This document shows positions 1-6,271 of a stretch of 6,668 nucleotides of DNA, piece after piece (the first letter of the stretch is position 1; each line of letters begins with the position of its first letter). Source of the DNA: CAYVQZ01 sp964453435 (GTDB lineage Bacteria > Abyssobacteria > SURF-5); assembly GCA_964453435.1 (NCBI GenBank), contig CAYVQZ010000111.1:1-6668 (forward strand). The letters are read 5' to 3'. The notes beneath the pieces were generated by a model, which was not told where the DNA came from, ran no database searches, and saw only the letters and a program-made list of their open reading frames with translations. The translations under genes and the position numbers were made by a program.

Positions 1-19
1 GATGCGGGTTATTGAGTAT

Positions 20-45
20 GTCTCACGATTGCCGCGCTGTGAGAC
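20..45. repeat. Short inverted repeat (7-bp stem)
   Basis: GTCTCAC at 20-26 is the exact reverse complement of GTGAGAC at 39-45, with a 12-nt loop. It could form a hairpin in DNA or RNA. No gene is recognisable around it within the window. It may be the first member of the palindrome cluster that continues to 257, or the end of a feature that starts to the left of the window. Confidence 0.4.
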
Positions 46-83
46 TGTCCGACAATTATGTGTTTGACTGAAAACGAGAGCGC

Positions 84-114
84 AGGGGGCTGTACCCAAT
101 TACGGAATCCCCCT
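84..114. repeat. REP-like hairpin, copy A
   Basis: AGGGGG at 84-89 pairs with CCCCCT at 109-114. The left part, AGGGGGCTGTACCC followed by AATTACGG, closely matches the start of the next hairpin (AGGGGACTGTACC then GATTTACGG at 127-149), so these are two diverged copies of one element about 43 bp apart. G-rich palindromes around GGGACTGTCCC-type cores are what I associate with repetitive extragenic palindromes linked to REP-associated tyrosine transposases. That link is from memory and was not searched. Confidence 0.45.
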
Positions 115-127
115 GTCCTTCAGCGAA

Positions 128-181
128 GGGGACTGTACCAGATTTACGGGCACGAAGTGCCGTAGAATCGGGACTGTCCCC
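128..181. repeat. REP-like long hairpin, copy B
   Basis: This is a long imperfect hairpin. The outer arms are GGGGACTGTACC (128-139) and GGGACTGTCCCC (170-181), which pair with two mismatches. The inner stem pairs GATT (141-144) with AATC (166-169) and TACGGGCAC (145-153) with GTGCCGTA (157-164), with single-base bulges and a GAA loop. The right arm alone contains the perfect small palindrome GGGAC-T-GTCCC (170-180). A two-tier stem with a G-rich base suits a REP or BIME-type mobile palindrome better than a simple terminator, because no T tract follows on either strand. Confidence 0.6.
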
Positions 182-220
182 GAAGCGAACAACCCTCAGA
201 ATCAATCGTGGGACACACTC

Positions 221-257
221 TATTGGGGGACACCATGCGGCATGGTGTCCCCCAATA
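221..257. repeat. 37-nt perfect palindrome beyond the MBL gene
   Basis: The arms 221-238 and 240-257 are perfect reverse complements (18 bp) around a single central G at 239; the left arm starts TATTGGGGGACACCATGC. In practice the loop would be 3-5 nt. It lies 26 bp past the stop codon of the minus-strand MBL-fold gene, so in that transcript it would form a very stable hairpin at the 3' end. On the minus strand it is followed by GAGTGTGTCCC rather than a U run, so it is not a canonical intrinsic terminator. It may stabilise the mRNA end, act as a boundary, or be another REP-family element, since it shares the GGGGACA core with its neighbours. Confidence 0.7.
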
Positions 258-282
258 ACCCCGTCGAATGATTCTATTTCGA

Positions 283-1272
283 TCATCTCTCCCCTATCGC
301 TATCTTCTTTCCAACCTTGAGGTCTTCGTACGAATCGCCGAAAGCGGTTTTGAACTCGTTGACCACCGCATCACAACTGTCGTGGGCGGAAAGCGAGACA
401 ATTGCGGGCTGCTTGCTCTTCAGCATGGCGATGTTGGTCCTCACCTCTTCGAGCGTGATCGGATCCCATGGGGGTTTGCCCGTGCCGATGTATTTCTGCA
501 CGTGTATCCCCATCACCTTCGCGCGCGATTCCGTAACGGGATAATGAAGCCCTCCAATGATTCCATACAGCGGCTCGTCGAAAAGCGCTTCCACCCGCTC
601 CAGTATTTTGGACAACGTCTGATGACCGCACCCGACGATGACGACTATTCCCTTGTTTGCGACATTCACCGCCAGCGCCTGCTCCTCGGTCCGGCCCAAA
701 AAGAAAAGTTGATTCGATATCGTCCCGGTCGTTGCAACTCCCCTGCCTATGATTGTCGGGTTCTTGGAAACGATTGGAGTCACGCCCGGATATGACATCG
801 GTTTCGGCGTAAACACGTTCTTCCCCGTCAGATCAATCTGCCTGTTCCCAAGAGAGAACGTCTTTTCCCTGCTCCATTTCAGCCCGCCGGTATGGTCCGC
901 ATGGTTATGCGATATGACAACCGTATCAATATCGTCCATGCGTATTCCCAGTTGGCTCATGTTGTGCATCAGGGGAGACGGGTCCTCCTGTTTCATGTTA
1001 AACCCGACATCGAACAGGATGGTGTTGGCGTCGGTTTTGACCAAATAGGAAACGCCGGCTTCGACCCTGAGGTTCTCTCCGTCCGCATACCAGTCAATCA
1101 GCGGAAGCGCCTCGAGAGACCCGGTGGTTCCGATGTCCTCCATTTTCTGAAATACGGTTTCGTTCCATTCTCTTTCCGATTCCTCTTTCCCTTTCTTGAA
1201 CCGCGCCATCAGCCACATGACGAGGCCCGCGAGCAACAGAAACACAATGAGAATGACTATCGCGATATTCAT
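283..1272 (-). CDS. Membrane-anchored MBL-fold metal-dependent hydrolase
   Basis: This 329-residue protein belongs to the metallo-beta-lactamase fold superfamily and looks closest to the COG1237-type hydrolases often annotated as 7,8-dihydropterin-6-methyl-(ribofuranosyl)aminobenzene phosphate synthase-like. Visible metal-site features are LFDVG (D88), the signature HNHADHTGG at 122-130, GCGH (H217) and GGLH (H243); a late AHDSCD (H297-D301) may complete the site. Residues 3-23 form one hydrophobic segment followed at once by RFKKGK, so the positive-inside rule predicts an N-terminal anchor with the catalytic domain in the cytoplasm. The ATG start has GGGAG seven bases upstream (1280-1284). 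It is the last gene of a likely three-gene unit, 109 bp after the DUF1847 gene. The fold is secure, but the substrate is unknown and the synthase name should not be taken literally. Confidence 0.88.
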   Translation of the reverse strand: MNIAIVILIVFLLLAGLVMWLMARFKKGKEESEREWNETVFQKMEDIGTTGSLEALPLIDWYADGENLRVEAGVSYLVKTDANTILFDVGFNMKQEDPSPLMHNMSQLGIRMDDIDTVVISHNHADHTGGLKWSREKTFSLGNRQIDLTGKNVFTPKPMSYPGVTPIVSKNPTIIGRGVATTGTISNQLFFLGRTEEQALAVNVANKGIVVIVGCGHQTLSKILERVEALFDEPLYGIIGGLHYPVTESRAKVMGIHVQKYIGTGKPPWDPITLEEVRTNIAMLKSKQPAIVSLSAHDSCDAVVNEFKTAFGDSYEDLKVGKKIAIGER

Positions 1273-1381
1273 TTTTGCGCTCCCGATTGCGGAACCAAGA
1301 ACAGTCCAATGCCATGCATGAGTTCAACCCGGCGGCGCCCTTTCTCCAACGGTACGCGAGAGGGCCGTGTTGAGCGTCCCC

Positions 1382-2074
1382 TTACCCCGGAAACTTTATC
1401 TTTTGATAATATGACTCGGCCAGGTACACCGCGGCCAACGGATTGTGGCCCGTAACCCGGTCTTTGACCGCGAGCACGGTGGTCGGGCTTTCCACGTACT
1501 TGAAAAACAGCGAGTCGTGCCCGACGCACAGCCCAAGCAGAATATTGAAATCGGTCTTCTCGTGGTTGAACAACTTGGCCTGGTAGACGGGATTGCACAT
1601 CGGCTCGTCCATGCCACGGTATATCTTCTCCTCCTCCGTGAGCCCGATTTTTTCTTTTGACGTTCGACCCGCCTTGCACAGGACCGAGACAACCTCGAAT
1701 CCGTGCCCTTCGAGAATGTCGTTGACAGCGGCGGCTTCCCTGGTCAGCCCAATACAGAACGCCAGGCCTAACCTCTGATATTTCATTTTCTTGGCGAACT
1801 CGATGACCTCGACCAGACGTGTCTTTGTGGGTTGCAAAATATACGGCTGCTGGTCGCGGTTCGCATAGCACTCGGCTTCCTGGATGGAGGCCTGCCGAGC
1901 GAATTCCCGCACATCCGGGTCATCATATTCCTTATTCGCTTCCGACAGGACGTCGGCCCTCGTCAGCGAGGGACAGCCCTTACTCCCCTGTCCGCCCTCG
2001 AGTACGCAGATTCTGCTCAGGAAATCGAGGTCACAGGATGCGCACGAAGGCCTGTGAGTTTTCTCCGTTCCCAT
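1382..2074 (-). CDS. DUF1847 family cysteine-rich protein
   Basis: This 230-residue protein matches the pattern I know as DUF1847, an uncharacterised family seen mainly in anaerobic bacteria and archaea. The N-terminus carries CxxC (C11, C14), C23 and a C34-P35 pair, a likely metal or Fe-S site. The body includes LAFCIGL (104-110), a cysteine after VVSVL (C133), MCNPVYQAKLFN (159-170), GLCVGHDSLF (181-190) and a C-terminal GHNPLAAVY (209-217). No signal peptide or membrane segment is visible, so it should be cytoplasmic. AAGGAG (2081-2086) lies six bases before the ATG, an ideal spacing that fixes the start. It lies 68 bp after the C_GCAxxG_C_C gene and before the MBL gene. The conserved cysteines suggest a redox or metal-binding role; no function is established to my knowledge. 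Family assignment is fairly confident. Confidence 0.85.
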   Translation of the reverse strand: MGTEKTHRPSCASCDLDFLSRICVLEGGQGSKGCPSLTRADVLSEANKEYDDPDVREFARQASIQEAECYANRDQQPYILQPTKTRLVEVIEFAKKMKYQRLGLAFCIGLTREAAAVNDILEGHGFEVVSVLCKAGRTSKEKIGLTEEEKIYRGMDEPMCNPVYQAKLFNHEKTDFNILLGLCVGHDSLFFKYVESPTTVLAVKDRVTGHNPLAAVYLAESYYQKIKFPG

Positions 2075-2142
2075 ACGACGCTCCTTTCACAATGCTTCCG
2101 GTCAGGAAATTCGAGCCAGATCGGCTTTTCCCAGACGCGGTC

Positions 2143-2769
2143 TCAACCTTCCATGTTATCAATGATTATTTCAGCGGCCAGTCTCGCCCCGATACCCGGA
2201 GCGACGGGACACTTCTCGCGGCCGCCCGCCTTGAGAAATTCTTCGTGGCTTTCCCAACTTGCCAACGGATCGAAGTATCTGCCCACGAGGCATTCCTGAA
2301 CTCCGGGACACAAGATGGAACCAAACGCTTCTTCGAAACGGCTCAAATACTCCCGACCCAATACATACGGGGTTATATCCTGCCAGTTTGTCAAATCGTC
2401 ATCGGCAAAGCATAAAGCGATAGCCATCAGTCCGCCGGTAATCGGACCGCAAACCCCGCCTGTCATGACCATGCCCGGGAACGGCGCAAGCGCCTTCACC
2501 ATTTCCATGGAGCCGACACCGAACGTTTCAAACAAGGCGGTGGCGGAGCCTCGAGCGCAGTTCCTGGTGAGGTAGCAGTACTCTTCGGCACGCAGTTGAA
2601 CCAGATTTAGAATCTCGTCGCGACGGGCGGTAAAATCATTTTTTGTATGAGAAATTGCGGGAATCCCCTGCTCAACCAGTCTATCGAACTTCTCTTTGAT
2701 TGCGGACACGTCCCATTGGCGCTCCGCTAACACTCTCGCTCTTTCTCTCACCATTTCCTGCATTTTCAT
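2143..2769 (-). CDS. C_GCAxxG_C_C family protein (putative redox protein)
   Basis: This 208-residue soluble protein resembles the C_GCAxxG_C_C family (Pfam 'putative redox-active protein'). The core runs from TRNCARGSATALFETFG (68-84) to GMVMTGGVCGPITGGLMAIAL (99-119), where the cysteine-glycine motif VCGPITGG stands for the family signature. Further cysteines are C65, C120, C154, C160 and C187, the last near the end in EKCPVAPG. The first 60 residues are helical and charged and probably precede the core domain. The start is ATG at 2769, with GAGAGGG at 2780-2786 about ten bases upstream; an in-frame ATG two codons later is equally possible. It is the first gene after a 340-bp gap with a candidate promoter, followed by the DUF1847 and MBL genes. 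The biochemical role is unknown; thiol redox or metal binding is inferred from the cysteines. Confidence 0.82.
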   Translation of the reverse strand: MKMQEMVRERARVLAERQWDVSAIKEKFDRLVEQGIPAISHTKNDFTARRDEILNLVQLRAEEYCYLTRNCARGSATALFETFGVGSMEMVKALAPFPGMVMTGGVCGPITGGLMAIALCFADDDLTNWQDITPYVLGREYLSRFEEAFGSILCPGVQECLVGRYFDPLASWESHEEFLKAGGREKCPVAPGIGARLAAEIIIDNMEG

Positions 2770-2841
2770 AAGCGCATTTCCCTCTCGTTCTTCATAGCTC
2801 CGGAATGATAATGCCGATGCGCCGGGGTGTTCGGCGTCATC

Positions 2842-2870
2842 AGCATATCAGGAAACAATCCTCGTTTCAA
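2842..2870 (-). promoter_or_regulatory. Candidate sigma70 promoter for the three-gene unit
   Basis: Reading the minus strand, TTGAAA (2870-2865) and TATGCT (2847-2842) are separated by exactly 17 bases. They match the TTGACA and TATAAT consensus at 5 of 6 and 4 of 6 positions. Transcription would start near 2835, giving a leader of about 65 nt before the ATG at 2769. Position and spacing fit a promoter for the C_GCAxxG, DUF1847 and MBL genes, but such matches also occur by chance. Confidence 0.4.
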
Positions 2871-2889
2871 AGAAGCGATAGATTTATAC

Positions 2890-2915
2890 GTGACGGATTC
2901 AAGACGGAACGTCAC
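2890..2915. promoter_or_regulatory. Inverted repeat upstream of the candidate promoter
   Basis: GTGACG (2890-2895) and CGTCAC (2910-2915) are perfect reverse complements with a 14-nt spacer, so the half-sites are about two helical turns apart on one DNA face. The centre (about 2902) is roughly 68 bp upstream of the predicted start point, a common place for an activator. It does not match a regulator consensus that I can name with confidence. Confidence 0.25.
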
Positions 2916-3109
2916 CCTCTCCGAACAATGTTTGAATGAGTGGTCGGATACAACATATGCCGCTGAGCGAACGCTTCTGTGCAGGAAATGTGAGCGGAGA
3001 GAGATGACGATTCTTATGCGGGCGGCACGACGCTCCCGGCCTGGATTGTTACAATTCGGTTCAAGCCGGACGCTTCGGATATTGAGTTGTCGCGATTGCC
3101 TGAAACCGC

Positions 3110-4621
3110 CTAATTGTATTGCTCACGCATGACGCGTTTGAGAATCTTGCCGGTCGGTGTGCGGGGAAGGCTGTCCGTGAACACCACCGCCTTTGGAATT
3201 TTGAAACGCGCGATCTTCCCCTGACACCATTCGATCAACTCCTCCTCGGTCAATGATTGCCCTTCACGCAGAACCACCACCGCCTTGACCGCCTCGCCCC
3301 ATTTTTCGTGAGAATACCCGATCACGCCCACATCGGCGATGGCCGGATGCGCCAGCAGGCAGTCCTCGATTTCGGCCGGATATATGTTTTCGCCGCCCGA
3401 AATTATCATGTCCTTCTTGCGGTCCATGATGTAATAGAAGCCGTCTTCATCCATGCGGGCTATATCCCCGCTGTGGAGCCAGCCGTCGACAATGGTCGCG
3501 GCGGTGTCCTCGGGGCGGTTCCAGTACCCTTTCATCCGATTCGGCGACCTCATTAAAATCTCGCCGGTTTCTCCGACGGGCACATCATTGCCTTCCATGT
3601 CGACCAGTCGGATTTCGGTATGCATGAACGGTCGCCCGCAGGAACCCGCCTTTTCGCGCGCGTGAAGGGAGTCCAGGACGGCGCCCGTATTGCATTCGGT
3701 CATGCCGTATAACTGCCGCACCTGAATCCCGGATTCCTCGTACTCGTTGAGCAGGGTGACCGGCACCGGGGCGGCGTACACCAGGATCACCTTGACCGAG
3801 CTCCAATCGTATTTCTCGAAATCGGGTACGGACTTGAGAAACATGAGCAAAGCCGGCACCGCCCCGAAAGCGTGAACCTTTTCTTCTTCGATCAGTTCCA
3901 GAAACCGCTGAGGGTCGAATGTCCTCAGCAAAACGCTTCGGGCTCCGGTATGTACACACAGCGGCGGCCCGGCCAGGGCGCCGATGTGGAACAACGGTAA
4001 AGCGATCAGGATCGCTTCACCGAATTCGGGAACGGTGGACAGGATGTTGACGTTGCTCCAGAAATAATAGGCGTGTGTTAACTCGGCTCCTTTGGGCCGG
4101 CCGGTGGTTCCGGATGTGTACAAAATGGTCAGGGTGTCGTCGTTTTCCCCGGCCAACTCGGGTTCCTCGGTCGAAGCCCCCCCGATAACCGCTTCGTATG
4201 ATTCGGCCCATTCGGGCGGCGCGTCCATGATTGCAATCAGTCTCTCGGCCGGGATGGTATTCCGGATCGAATCCACGATGTCGGCCATTTCCGGGCTGAA
4301 AACCACCACCTTGGGACTGCTGTCCGAAAGGATGTACTCGACTTCCGGCCCGGCCAATCGGTAGCTCACGGCCACCAGAATCGCTCCGATCTTGCCTAAG
4401 CCGAACAACAGGTCGTAGTATTCCGCCTCGTTGAAGGCAAGGACCCCCACGCGGTCGCCCCGCTTGACCCCCATGGCAGTCATGGCGTTGGCCAGCTGGT
4501 TGGCGCGATCATTCATCTGGGAAAACGTGCGGCGTATTCCCCCACAGACCAAGCCTTCCCGTTCCGGATTCAATAATGCCCTCCGAGTCAACATGTGACC
4601 TATGTTCATTTCCTTACCCAT
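3110..4621 (-). CDS. AMP-forming acyl-CoA synthetase (class I adenylate-forming enzyme)
   Basis: This 503-residue enzyme activates a carboxylic acid with ATP to an acyl-AMP, then forms the CoA thioester. All core motifs are present: the P-loop ILYTSGTTGRPKG (166-178), LYGMTE (304-309), GWLHSGD (380-386, ribose-binding D386), DRKKDMI (400-406), GGENIYP (409-415) and the C-terminal PTGKILKR, whose K492 is the catalytic lysine. Length is normal for the family and the gene is intact. The motif before the substrate pocket reads VYAAPVP (281-287) rather than the usual GGAPL-like form. The ATG has AAGGAG (4628-4633) at an ideal six-base distance. It follows the nitrilase by 110 bp on the same strand, so its substrate may be the acid that the nitrilase releases. 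The acid cannot be named from sequence; a medium-chain, branched or aromatic acid is possible. Confidence 0.93.
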   Translation of the reverse strand: MGKEMNIGHMLTRRALLNPEREGLVCGGIRRTFSQMNDRANQLANAMTAMGVKRGDRVGVLAFNEAEYYDLLFGLGKIGAILVAVSYRLAGPEVEYILSDSSPKVVVFSPEMADIVDSIRNTIPAERLIAIMDAPPEWAESYEAVIGGASTEEPELAGENDDTLTILYTSGTTGRPKGAELTHAYYFWSNVNILSTVPEFGEAILIALPLFHIGALAGPPLCVHTGARSVLLRTFDPQRFLELIEEEKVHAFGAVPALLMFLKSVPDFEKYDWSSVKVILVYAAPVPVTLLNEYEESGIQVRQLYGMTECNTGAVLDSLHAREKAGSCGRPFMHTEIRLVDMEGNDVPVGETGEILMRSPNRMKGYWNRPEDTAATIVDGWLHSGDIARMDEDGFYYIMDRKKDMIISGGENIYPAEIEDCLLAHPAIADVGVIGYSHEKWGEAVKAVVVLREGQSLTEEELIEWCQGKIARFKIPKAVVFTDSLPRTPTGKILKRVMREQYN

Positions 4622-4731
4622 GAAGTTCTCCTTTTCGCAAAGCCCGGATTGCTTCTGTCACGTGTCCGAAACCTGACATGCTCCTGCTCATTTCGGGCAA
4701 GCTCCGCCGCCGTCTCTGTCGCGCAATTCGA

Positions 4732-5856
4732 CTAGGAGCCTCTGGTAATCTTTTCCAATTCAACAATGATGTCTTCCAATTTTTCCATGTCCACTTCGGT
4801 TTCTTCCGATATTTTTTTCATATCCCGATACGAAATTTTCGCCATGCCTTTCTGCGCCAAATCCCTGACCGAAACATACGGAACCCACGGCTCTTCTCTC
4901 AGGGCCAGGGTCGCCACATCATACCTGGAATAATGTCCGAGTTGATCGAACACGGCCTTCATAGCCTTGATGAAGGCGGCGTTCAGCTCTCCGTACAGTA
5001 TGGTGTCCTCGTTCCAGACGGGACCCGCCACATACAATGAATTCGGACCCACAATAGCGCTGCCTCCGATGGCCCAATCCATATTCATGGAGTCTTTATA
5101 CGGAAAGCTGTCGGGCACATCATCTTTCTTCATGAAAATGCTGCTGCTCAGGACGTAGCCGCCCATCTCGAACGCGTGCTCTCGAATAGCCGGATAGAGG
5201 TCGCACCTCTCGTCTGCGCACGGCTCCGACAAGCGGGGGCCCTCCCCATGCCAGGAGCCCGGCCATACGGCGATATGGATTTCCTCTCCCTTGGTGATCA
5301 TTGCCGCCCTGGCCAATATCATATGGTGCTCCCAGCAAATGAGCCCTCCTATGCGGCCGATGTCCGTTTCGAAGACCCGGAGATCGCTCGCGTCTCCGCA
5401 TCCCCAGAACATTCGCTCCGTGTACGTGGGCATCAGTTTCCTGTGTCTCCCGAGCAGTTTCCCTTCCCTGCTAATAAAGACCAGGGTATTGTAAAGAGTC
5501 CGGCTGCCGAGCCTGTCATCGAGTTCGTTACACCCGATTACAACATGGATGTCGCCTTTCCTTGCGGCCTCGCACAGCTTTTCGGTGTCATCGCTCGGTA
5601 TGACCACAGAATTATCCTGAAGCGCAAGGTTCGCTTGCAGCCATTCGCCTGCGTCGGAACCGTAATCAAATGCCCAGTACGGATATGCAGGAATCCACGT
5701 CTCCCCGAAATTAATTAATTCGGCGCCATTGTTTCCCGCCTCGACAATTATTCCGCACGCCTTCTCGATCGACTTCTCCTTATCGAGAAAGACAGGCGCC
5801 GTCTGGGCGACAGCCACCTTGACGAAATCCTTTCCACCCAATACCTTCTTTTCCAT
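4732..5856 (-). CDS. Nitrilase (carbon-nitrogen hydrolase family)
   Basis: This 374-residue enzyme of the nitrilase superfamily should hydrolyse a nitrile to a carboxylic acid and ammonia in the cytoplasm. The catalytic triad is complete: E52 in NFGETWIPAYPYW, K140 in GRHRKLMPTYTER and C174 in GLICWEHHMILAR; the accessory Glu is probably E147. Downstream, GGSAIVGP (264-271) and the C-terminal FDQLGHYSRYD (303-313) are typical of true nitrilases; SRYD replaces the usual SRPD. CWEHH carries His after CWE, which I recall from cyanide-degrading members, whereas many aliphatic and aryl nitrilases have CWEN. The start is ATG at 5856, preceded by GGGAGGA about ten bases away. A 15-codon extension to a TTG at 5901 lacks a ribosome binding site and starts before the family fold, so it was not used. 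The CoA ligase follows. Substrate remains open. Confidence 0.93.
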   Translation of the reverse strand: MEKKVLGGKDFVKVAVAQTAPVFLDKEKSIEKACGIIVEAGNNGAELINFGETWIPAYPYWAFDYGSDAGEWLQANLALQDNSVVIPSDDTEKLCEAARKGDIHVVIGCNELDDRLGSRTLYNTLVFISREGKLLGRHRKLMPTYTERMFWGCGDASDLRVFETDIGRIGGLICWEHHMILARAAMITKGEEIHIAVWPGSWHGEGPRLSEPCADERCDLYPAIREHAFEMGGYVLSSSIFMKKDDVPDSFPYKDSMNMDWAIGGSAIVGPNSLYVAGPVWNEDTILYGELNAAFIKAMKAVFDQLGHYSRYDVATLALREEPWVPYVSVRDLAQKGMAKISYRDMKKISEETEVDMEKLEDIIVELEKITRGS

Positions 5857-5860
5857 GTCG

Positions 5861-5929
5861 CTATCTTCCTCCCGGTTTGTCTTCAATTGGCGTCTGCGCA
5901 ACGTTTGCGTTTTTTGGGGCCACCATCAT
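5861..5929 (-). CDS. Possible 22-codon leader ORF before the nitrilase
   Basis: In another frame than the nitrilase, a short open frame begins ATG-ATG at 5929 and ends with TAG at 5863-5861, only four bases before the nitrilase ATG, so its last codons (GGA GGA AGA) coincide with the nitrilase Shine-Dalgarno sequence. The peptide reads MMVAPKNANVAQTP and ends DKPGGR. The same frame stays open upstream to a TAA at 5998 (KAAFEDSLKEG precedes the Met pair) with ordinary-looking codons but no start. GAAGGA directly abuts the first ATG, too close for a good ribosome binding site. It could be a translationally coupled leader, the tail of a decayed gene, or chance. Confidence 0.2.
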   Translation of the reverse strand: MMVAPKNANVAQTPIEDKPGGR

Positions 5930-6240
5930 TCCTTCTTTCAGGGAGTCTTCAAATGCGGCTTTGGCATTATTTATCAGGACTTCAGAAGTTCGGGTTTATT
6001 CCGAGCGTCATGGTTTCTTCTCAGTTTTTTGGGGCGCTGCCGAACTCGAAATGGAGCGGATGATTGCAGGCGCACACAGAGTGTATCAAGTGGATAACAC
6101 GTTCTGCAACTGGAGGATTGGAAGCGGCGAATAAAGTCTGACCACGGAGAGGATGGTTTTCCTTACGTTCGGGAAATTGACCTAAGAACCCGGCTTGATC
6201 TGGCGCTTCCGAAGGCCGCAGAGAAAAAGGGGGAACCGCT
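5930..6240. other. Region without recognisable gene upstream of the nitrilase
   Basis: No protein with a recognisable domain is seen on either strand; open frames here are short, overlap each other and are of biased composition. No convincing minus-strand sigma70 promoter for the nitrilase was found. A GTGGCCCC...GC arrangement at about 5907-5923 (minus strand) recalls a sigma54 site, but the GG and GC elements are 11 rather than 10 bases apart. Fragments such as ACCACGGAG and CCGCAGAGAAAAAG (about 6141-6230) look like the degenerate repeats that continue to the right. Confidence 0.45.
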
Positions 6241-6266
6241 GATGCACACCGATGCACGCGGATACG
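6241..6266. repeat. Degenerate 10-nt tandem repeat
   Basis: The units GATGCACACC (6241-6250), GATGCACGCG (6251-6260) and a partial GATACG (6261-6266) repeat with a 10-nt period. The preceding AACCGCT (6234-6240) is part of the same style of array. I recall similar arrays from intergenic DNA of many environmental bacterial genomes; their role is unknown. Confidence 0.5.
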
Positions 6267-6271
6267 GGAAT

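Larger units (their letters stand above)
2770..3109. other. Intergenic region between CoA ligase and C_GCAxxG gene
   Basis: No convincing gene is seen in these 340 bases. A plus-strand open frame (2827-3132) has an Arg/Cys-rich composition, no recognisable domain and runs into the CoA ligase 3' end, so I read it as chance. The right part, just after the ligase stop, shows no clear hairpin with a T run for minus-strand termination. The left part holds a candidate minus-strand promoter (2842-2870), an upstream inverted repeat (2890-2915) and a 9-bp stem with one bulge (2816-2824 with 2832-2841, loop GGGTGTT) that overlaps the predicted transcription start. The gap is long enough to separate two transcription units. 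Confidence 0.6.

Noticed and set aside
2..67. Plus-strand 21-codon ORF at the left edge
   Set aside because: It is too short, lacks a visible ribosome binding site, and overlaps a hairpin; nothing supports translation.
1..282. Possible CRISPR array
   Set aside because: The repeated units are two diverged palindromes with unequal spacing and no regular spacers; they fit REP-like hairpins instead.
268..795. Plus-strand 175-codon open frame inside the MBL gene
   Set aside because: It is antisense to a gene with clear metal-binding motifs, has no recognisable domain and no ribosome binding site of note.
892..1455. Plus-strand 187-codon open frame
   Set aside because: It spans the antisense of the MBL start and the DUF1847 end, is rich in Arg, His and Pro, and shows no family similarity.
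1819..2415. Plus-strand 198-codon open frame
   Set aside because: It runs antisense across two supported genes and their intergenic gap, and shows no domain.
2827..3132. Plus-strand 101-codon open frame in the 340-bp gap
   Set aside because: Composition is Arg/Cys/Ser-rich, no domain is seen, and it overlaps the 3' end of the CoA ligase; the region has promoter-like signals on the other strand.
5857..5901. N-terminal extension of the nitrilase to a TTG start
   Set aside because: No Shine-Dalgarno sequence precedes the TTG, the 15 extra residues are charged and outside the family fold, and the internal ATG has a good GGGAGGA.
5907..5923. Sigma54-like GG...GC promoter before the nitrilase
   Set aside because: The spacing between GG and GC is 11 rather than the required 10 bases, and the -12 element is not TTGC-like.
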